This document shows positions 57,383 to 64,000 of a stretch of 64,000 nucleotides of DNA, piece after piece. The DNA comes from Ctenosaura bakeri. Lineage: Eukaryota > Chordata > Lepidosauria > Squamata > Iguanidae. The translations under genes and the position numbers were made by a program. The notes under the pieces are model-generated. The model saw only the letters and a list, made by a program, of their open reading frames with translations. It did no database searches and was not told the DNA's origin. Positions within the stretch are counted from its first letter, which is position 1; the number at the start of each line of letters is the position of its first letter. The stretch lies in NCBI GenBank assembly GCA_948474755.1, contig CAOLHI010000649.1, forward strand, positions 372,001 through 436,000. Direction: 5' to 3'.

Positions 57383-57486
57383 ATCCAAGACCTATATGCT
57401 GCAACACATCCTATAAAACTCGTGGTACACTGCCTTAAGTTTCTCCATTAAAAAGAAAAGGAAAGGGGAAATGAACCTAGCAGCAC

Positions 57487-57700
57487 CTTTGCAACTAACT
57501 GATCTTTTTTAGCCCAAGCTTTCATGGATATCAATACATTTCTTCAAATGTCCTGAAGATGCTTCTAAATAAATGGATTAATATCCATGAATTTTCATGC
57601 TTAAATAGACCACTTAAGCTTACAGGAACTGCTAGACTCCTGTCCCCAACTTCACCCTTTTTACACTGTTACAGACTAACACAGTTATTTAAGTTTGGGC
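57487..57700. repeat. Interspersed repeat fragment ('agcacctttgcaactaactg')
   Basis: 'agcacctttgcaactaactg' at the left, 'agcccaagctttcatggata' in the middle, and 'tgttacagactaacacagtt' at the right are pieces of a repeat common in amniotes. The name is not recalled with certainty. Confidence 0.45.
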
Positions 57701-58687
57701 AGTATCTTAGGCCTCTTCTGACAATATACATTTCTGGATGATAAAGCTACAATGGCAAACCAGAACCACCCCAATCCCATCATTTAGTTCACAAATGGAC
57801 TGCTTAGGTTGGAAATTTATGTCCACTTATCTTGAAGTAAGCCCTATCAAAATGAAGGGAACTTCCTTTCGGGTAGACATATATAGGATTAGAGCATTAC
57901 AGACTCAGTAATTTGTTAACACTTCTTCTTCCTCAGAACACCTAAGGGGTACTGGGGTAGAAAACCTATCAGATAAAATCAAGGATGAGAGAAAACCTTC
58001 TTACCTTACGAGCTGTCTGAACTCAGGGAGCACTTGGCTAGAGCATCTGTATGTGTATAGGAGATGATATTTATCTCTCCATTCATTCTCATGGCATCTT
58101 ATCTAATGTGCCAGTCAAGGAAGACTTGTCTTAAGTCTTGGAATTTAGAAGATCTACTGACCTGTGATCCATTGATGAAGTTTGGAGACCATCTTTTTAT
58201 ACAATTCAGGATAGAACTGAAAAGACCGTAGGTTTTACTGACACTAATAGGGGTGAGGTGCAATCTTTTACAACAGAAGTGCTTAAGAAAGGTTCTTCTA
58301 AGCATACAGACCCACATCTCCTGCCTTAAGACTACCCTCTTGCGACCCACAAATCATTTTCAGTAACAAGGATGAGTGATTTCCAAGTGATTCTTGCAAG
58401 AACAGAACATCATTGTGCACACTGGTTTATTATCATTCTTAAGTGTGCCCTATCACTGTGTTCAGTATGTGACCACAGGTATGCCTCAGTCAACAGAGGT
58501 TCTGAGAAAGAAGCTGCTTTATATGGTGTTTTTATTATTTAGCCCCCCAATCTCCTCTTTCTTCTTCCTGTTCTCTGTCTAGCTGGAAGGGTTTTTCTCT
58601 TCTGTTCTGCTCTTTTTTTTTTTTTTAAAAAAAAATAGCATCAGCACTGAAAGGATGATGGAAGAGGATTGGAGAAACAGACATTTG

Positions 58688-58813
58688 GGCCATTTCCACA
58701 TTAGCCTGTTATAGTGCTATTATTTCACTTTGAACTTCCGATGGAACCCCAGGATTCCATAGGATGTTGAAAGTGGAATGATGGCACTATAACAGGTTAG
58801 TGCAGAAATGGCC
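58688..58813. repeat. Palindromic MITE, family M1, TTG target duplication
   Basis: A 126-bp unit from GGCCATTTCCACATTAGCC to GGTTAGTGCAGAAATGGCC. TTG flanks both sides (58685-58687 and 58814-58816). Shorter in the centre than the copy at 43004. Confidence 0.85.
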
Positions 58814-59439
58814 TTGGTGTTAGGTTGCAGCAGCATGTCTCTACTAAACAATGCAATAAAAGTTTGAGTAAGGAAAGAACTGAATTCTTCACTAGCCCAT
58901 TCTATAGTAGCTGTGTGCACCCGCTTTCCACAGTCAGTAAAGACAAGATGCACTTGGAGTCACTTACTGAGCATGCACGAACACCAAAACAGAGAGAAAA
59001 GGAGACAGTTGATATGTCTGCTTTACCAGCTACCCCACCCCCTGGCAGCATGATAAAAAAAAACAAACCCACAGATCTAAAGAAAACACAGATGTTAAAG
59101 AAACGCAGATAAATCTGGCCACCAAAATGAAAATCATAAGAAAAGTAGGATCTTGTGAAGAAAAAAATATATCCTAGGTGCATTTTGGAAGAAGCTTTCA
59201 GGTGATTTCTAGAAGGTTCAAAATATTTTTATTCACTTATGAAAAGCTTACCTGACCTGGTTGCTTCATTTTACATGTGCATATTGATATTTTTGAAATA
59301 AAAACTTTACTGAAACATGTTGAACTGGTCTTCTTTTTTGCAGTATAGGAATATTCCCCATTCATTCCCTATTATGCCTGCTTCCGGTAGCCAATTTTCT
59401 ATTAAAGAAGTAATGCCCAGCGACATATCTATGTAATTA

Positions 59440-59620
59440 AATGAGAGTATACCTGTATATTACAGTCTGCTGCAACACACAGTGACCCTGCTCAGAACAG
59501 AGGCAGAAGAAAATCAAAGCAGCCAGACCACAGGGGCAGAATCTCAATGACAAGAACAAAGGGTGATGACAGCAGCAGCTTTCAGTTTTCCCCTCCACAT
59601 AAGAGGCTGAGATAAGCAAC
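59440..59620. repeat. Unidentified interspersed repeat U1, copy B
   Basis: Homologous to 51195-51375 over its length. 'aatcaaagcagccagaccac' and 'aagaacaaagggtgatgaca' are the best matching parts. Borders are approximate. Confidence 0.7.
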
Positions 59621-59984
59621 TCTGGAAGAGCTGGGGTGGGGAAAAGTATGAGGCCATGAGAAGAAAGCTTTCACCACTAGATCTGCACTTCCCTAAATTC
59701 TAATACAGTGCACCTTCTTCTCGCGTGACCTCTGCATACATGAATAGTCAATGGCTATGAGAAGTGCACGCCCCTGTGGGCATGGGGACATTGTGCCCAT
59801 TACTACAACTGGACACAACACTCATATTTTTTGTTTTACACAAGGGTTCCTGGACTGGAACCCTTGCATATATGGCAAGTGCACTGTAGTTTTTCTTCTT
59901 TACCCAGGAAAATTCCCATTTCAGAAAAAAAAACCTGAAATAAGATATTGGCCAATCTTGCAGGCAACCTGGCTTGTGGATTGT

Positions 59985-60183
59985 GGACATTTCCGCCCTA
60001 CACTGTTATAGTGCTATTATTCCACTTTCAACATCCTGTGGAATCCTGGGATTTGCAGTTTAGGGATGGGCCTTTAGAATTTTCAACCAGAGAGCTCTTT
60101 GGCCACAGGAAACTACAAACCTCAGAATTCTACAGGATATTGAAAGTGGAATAGCACTGTAACAGTGTAATGTAGAAATGGCC
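59985..60183. repeat. Palindromic MITE, family M1 (199-bp copy)
   Basis: Halves 'atagtgctattattccactt' and 'tattgaaagtggaatagcac' are inverse. The centre is larger than in the other copies and holds 'accagagagctctttggcca'. Ends GGACATTTCC and GAAATGGCC. Confidence 0.75.
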
Positions 60184-61112
60184 AGAGTGACAACTCTTTC
60201 TTAGTTTGGTATGCAGTATAATGGTGTATAACAGTGGGAGCTTGGCTTGAAATTCCTACTCAGCAGTGATTGTCCCTGAGTAGTGTTGGGCTAGTTCTAC
60301 TCTTTAAAATTAGCCAATCTTGCAAGATTGTTATGAATAAAAAATTCTCCTTGGAAGAAGAGTAAGATTTAAAACCAAATAAACTGATTACAGTAATTAG
60401 AGGACTCTACCATGCTGACCTATGAAGATGCTATATTATCTCTTATTCTCCATTTCGCTTCATCTCTGTGATCCATCTAGACATTTCTTCCCTCCAGGTA
60501 TCCATCTCTCCTGTGGAAGTCAAGCAACCATTGCAGTTCAGATTCTGGTGATGGAAGGAGAACCTGAGGTTCCACAATATTCACTCTTTCCATTCCTCTA
60601 AGGCAGCACAATACCTTATATACAGAGTATAGAAAGCAAAGAAGAAGCTTCAGCATTAGGAATTTAAGAAATAGACAGTAGTCAAAACTGGGTTTTTTTA
60701 AGAGTCTGGATTTATTCTGAAGAGTTATCAATTACTTTTAATTAAAATAGTCAATGAAAAACCCAGGAGTTTGGTGTTCATTAGACTTAAATATGCTACT
60801 AACAAAGGTACCACTACAGTGCTGAACCTGGACGTTTCTGTTATACACTATAAAAACATTTGCATGTCATACAGAACTGATAGCAACAGCTAAAATGGAT
60901 CTCTAATAAAGTAATAATTATACCACACTATGAATGTAACCTCCAAATTCAACGTTGCGAATACAGTAGTCCTACAGTAATGCAAAAATGATCATGAATT
61001 TGTTAAAACATACTGCAATAAATGAATTAAACAGAGAAAGAAACCAATATGGGTCTTTGCGGCATCCCAGTTATATCTCTATTTGAAAATTATAAGCACA
61101 TTTCAAATTGAA

Positions 61113-61738
61113 TTTATTTTACCTCCTATCATCTCTCCCAAATGTATATTCTGCTCAGATGAAATCTGATAATTTTTTACATCATTAGTTGCACACCAAT
61201 GAATTAATCAATACAGTAACCCTTACTTTAAATAGCCACACAGCATTAAAAAAATACAGCTTCAGGAGATACAAATTACCCATCCATCCATCCGTCCATC
61301 TATATATTTACAGATACTTATGTATCTGTAAAATTTCTTTGACTTTAATATGCCTCTTAAATACTTCAGAAATACTTTGCTGACATTTGAGCAAGAGAGA
61401 TATGAACTGTGATTTGAAAACAATATGCAATTATTTTTCAAAAGGTCAGAAAAGGGGGAAGCATAAACTGCAATATTTTGACTTCTACAGAAAATAATGT
61501 GTCAGGCAGAAAGGAACCCAGTAGATGTGAATAAGAGTGCAATTCATCATGTACAACTGGTCATGTTAACATTTCATTTACTAATTAGCACTTCAATTAG
61601 CAAAACTCTTGCATCCATACTGCCCCATCAGTCCTAAGGCTAGTACCACCCTGCTTCTGCTACAGACATTCCTAATCTTGAAACTCTATACACATACATA
61701 GAACACAACAAGGAAGGACTAATGTTGTATAACACCAA
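61113..61738 (-). other. GADL1: GADL1 3' untranslated region (inferred)
   Basis: It follows the GADL1 stop codon on the minus strand. A minus-strand AATAAA lies at 61113-61118 and is taken as the possible end. Another is at 60708-60713, so the UTR could be longer. A CATC-type short tandem repeat lies at 61282-61300. Confidence 0.4.
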
Positions 61739-61912
61739 CTATAAATCTTTCCCAAGTGAGTTGATCTCATCAAGCAGGAAATCCATGTCCTCACGGCTCA
61801 CCTGGGGGCTGATAATGACCTGGCGGAAGAAATTAACTTTGCCACGATGAGGCTGGTACCCCAACATCATGCTGCCTTTTTTCATCATTCTCTCTTTAAT
61901 GACAGGAGCAAC
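61739..61912 (-). CDS. GADL1: GADL1 terminal coding exon
   Basis: GADL1 is a PLP-dependent decarboxylase of the glutamate/cysteine-sulfinate group that makes beta-alanine from aspartate in vertebrates. Read on the minus strand, after an acceptor CTTTACTTCAG, the exon gives VAPVIKERMMKKGSMMLGYQ, then PHRGKVNFFRQVIISP, then SREDMDFLLDEINSLGKDL and TAG (61739-61741). That is the C-terminal part of the GADL1/CSAD family, downstream of the PLP lysine and catalytic core, which are encoded beyond 64000. It is 174 bp with no stop or frameshift. GADL1 is preferred over CSAD because of the C-terminal sequence and because GADL1 is the neighbour of TGFBR2 in human. The two genes converge. Confidence 0.95.
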   Translation of the reverse strand, partial: VAPVIKERMMKKGSMMLGYQPHRGKVNFFRQVIISPQVSREDMDFLLDEINSLGKDL

Positions 61913-62509
61913 CTGAAGTAAAGAGATGAGAGCAGTTCAGAATAATGGTTTCCAAAGAGAAATACACTGGTAAGACTGAGAATCAGAATCAGGTTGCTTT
62001 GTCTTGTAAAAAAGTGTGAAATGGGTAATCTGGGCAAGAATCAATCCTTTTCCATTATGATACCATATATATCTTCATCTTCAGAATGATGATAAACTCT
62101 TTTTAAAAAGTACATTTTTATGTTACTTAACAGTAAAGTTTGCAGCCATATTGTCATTCGATAAGAGTGTAATTTTGCAATGAGCACTAAACATATCAAA
62201 ATCAGGATGTAGAGTTACATTTTAAAATACACTGCTTGTTTTGTAACTGCCTTTTTAAAGAAGAATAGAAGTCCATTCTACCAAGTACTGTTAACACTGT
62301 CACTACCACTAATACCATGGGATTTAACTTCTCTCCGATATCATCTGTCTTCAAAGTCAGCAATGCCTCTTTAATTTTACATCCACGTCAAAGAAAACTA
62401 TCATTTACTCTTCTTTCCCTTGCTGTCCAACAAGTCTATATTATAAAGCAATCAGAACAGACATTGCTAGGGTGAAGAACAGTCAACTTTTTTTTCTAGC
62501 AAAAAGTTC

Positions 62510-62745
62510 AATTGTGGCTTTTGCTTTTGTTCTTGTTCAAGTCATTTCTGATTACTCTAAGGTAGAACCTATTATGGAGTTTTCCTTGTCATGATTTGTT
62601 CTGAGGAAGTTTGCCACTGCTTTCCTCTGAGGGTGAGGGAGTGTGATTTGCCTGAAGTCACTGGGGGAGAATTCTATGATTGTGCAACTCTGCTCTCCAG
62701 AGCCCTAGTTCAATTCTCAGATCACTACACCATGCTGGCTCACTT
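62510..62745 (-). repeat. tRNA-derived (CAA)n-tail SINE, reverse orientation
   Basis: 'ttgttcaagtcatttctgat', 'gctttcctctgagggtgagg', 'gatttgcctgaagtcactgg' and the head complement 'gatcactacaccatgctggc' appear in the family order. Diverged. Confidence 0.8.
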
Positions 62746-62854
62746 ACCATGTATTTACCAGATACCAACTTGGATTTACAAGCAGCTCTCTGCATCCAGT
62801 TCTCCTATTGCTTTTAAATACCTTTATTTTAAAAAGTATACTTAGTTATTTTGT

Positions 62855-63965
62855 CCATATCAAGTCTTGGTCAAATACACAAAGCCAGTCACTTTGGTGG
62901 ATATCATACCAGGGAATGGATGGGAAGAATATGATCCCCTTAGTTCTCCTGGACCTTTCAATGACTTTTGAAACTACGGTTTCTGGTATTCTTCTGGATG
63001 GCTCTCTGAGAAGCAAATGTTATGATAGTCCCTGTCCTTGGACAGATGGGTCTGGGATGAATGGGCCACTGTATGCTGGATTTGTCCCTCCATGAAGGAC
63101 TGAAGCCATCTGGCCACCGTTCCTTCAGATGCCAAGTCCTATCTCACATTCCCAGTAGCTTTAAAACATCTATATGAAATTGCTGGGAGAAAACATCTAG
63201 TGGTTTGGGCTGTGATATTTTTCACATTTCCATCATCTAATCTCAGTGAGGCAATGAATTTTTTTGTCAAATTTCTCAAAGTCTGATCCACTTGAGGACC
63301 ACCGGGGTGGTAAATAATGTTCAAATCTCTTCTGACTATTCTTAACATATTTTTTCATATCAATGAAAACATGACCTACCATCTCTTTAAAATTTAGATC
63401 TAGTAACAATGCAAATGCTACTGATTTTGACCACAATAGATTTTTAAAGGGGCATCAAGGGCAAAAGAAATGGAAATGCTGAACATGAGACATTTTAAGA
63501 CTGGTGAGGGAAATAACCAGAAGATAAATCCTGAGAGGATGCAAGACCTGTGGGTCAAATTACCAATGAATTTAGATGGAAATGCTTTGACTTTGGCTAT
63601 TCCCTGGTTGGATTTCTATAATGCACTCTACATGGCATCGCCTTTAAGTTTTCTCAGAAGGTTCAACTGATATAGAACATGGCAGCCAAGGTTGCTTGTG
63701 CAAATTAGGCAATAGTTTCTATTGTATAGAAGCTACACTGGCTTCCTACTCATTTGGGGGCCCAATTTAAAATGCTGTTTTTAGACCTCATATGAGTTGA
63801 GACCCGGTTATCTGAAGGACTGCTTATGCTTACTGAGATCAGTGTCCAGGGCCCTGCTGCCAAGCCCATCATGAGGGAATGTTAGCTTGACCAGGATGTG
63901 GCATTCTCAGTGCTTGAGAGTTCTATTTCAGCAATCATTCTCCTTTTCCTCCTGAGGTTTGTGCA
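62855..63965 (+). pseudogene. L2/CR1-type LINE reverse transcriptase relic
   Basis: Near 62940 the plus strand reads LVLLDLSMTFETT and then GILLDG, the palm motif A region of L2/CR1 reverse transcriptases. Further on (about 63690-63830) are W-LP-like and QFKMLFLDLI pieces of the C-terminal end. The parts between have stops and frameshifts. It lies in the GADL1 intron on the strand opposite to that gene. Confidence 0.65.
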
Positions 63966-64000
63966 TTCCTATCGTCATGTATGTGCAGTTTTTTTAAAAA

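Larger units (their letters stand above)
51068..61100. other. Intergenic region, right part
   Basis: No host gene is visible. Repeats are listed separately. Unassigned stretches are about 52900-54420, 55150-56850, 57900-58680, 58820-59430 and 60190-61100. The blocks near 53030-53660 and 55190-55700 share loose similarity and may be diverged LTR-like repeats, which I cannot support further. Confidence 0.75.
61913..64000 (-). other. GADL1: GADL1 last intron (partial)
   Basis: It starts (in plus order) after the acceptor of the last exon. I looked for the preceding GADL1 exon and did not find it. The stretch holds a SINE (62510-62745) and an L2-type LINE relic (62855-63965). 61930-62500 is unassigned. 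Confidence 0.8.

Noticed and set aside
61913..64000. A second GADL1 exon
   Set aside because: No minus-strand frame with GADL1-like residues and proper splice sites was seen. The frames present belong to a SINE and an L2 relic.
1..64000. CRISPR arrays, operons or bacterial signals
   Set aside because: The sequence is vertebrate nuclear DNA. Tandem repeats here are microsatellites and transposon parts without spacer structure.

Overview
The window reads as nuclear DNA from a squamate reptile, probably a lizard. Reasons: vertebrate exons split by kilobase-scale introns, AT-rich non-coding DNA, tRNA-derived SINEs ending in (CAA)n tails, a 5S rRNA-derived SINE, L1 and L2/CR1 LINE debris, many short inverted-repeat DNA transposons, a SPIN-like hAT element and a DIRS retrotransposon. 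The species cannot be fixed from sequence alone.

Two host genes are present, facing each other. The plus-strand gene is TGFBR2 (TGF-beta receptor type II). The window starts inside the intron before its large transmembrane/kinase exon and holds four coding exons: 17861-18660, 20425-20566, 28228-28355 and 31290-31469. All junctions are AG/GT and the phases fit. A long 3'UTR follows, probably ending just after AATAAA at 34844-34849. The upstream exons (signal peptide and ligand-binding ectodomain) are outside the window. The minus-strand gene is GADL1, an acidic amino-acid decarboxylase. Only its last coding exon is here (61739-61912); the rest lies beyond 64000. The convergent TGFBR2/GADL1 order is the same as in human.

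Between them, from about 34.9 to 61 kb, I see no host gene, only transposable elements and simple repeats. The main object is a structurally complete but coding-defective DIRS-type tyrosine-recombinase retrotransposon at about 46050-51067. It has inverted terminal repeats, a right-end extension, an internal complementary region, and gag, RT/RNase H and tyrosine recombinase reading frames broken by stops, frameshifts and deletions. Around it lie tRNA-SINEs, a 5S-SINE, fully palindromic MITEs with 3-bp target duplications, an L1 RT relic, L2 fragments, a CAAGT-type satellite-bearing element and an unidentified repeat present twice (51195-51375 and 59440-59620).

Inside the TGFBR2 introns the most informative insertion is a SPIN-like hAT element (19119-19902). 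It splits a SINE, has an 8-bp target duplication and carries a GC-rich core that does not look like the terminal parts. Nothing here looks like an unknown multi-gene system; the novelty lies in the mobile elements. All repeat names come from recognition by eye, not from a database search.
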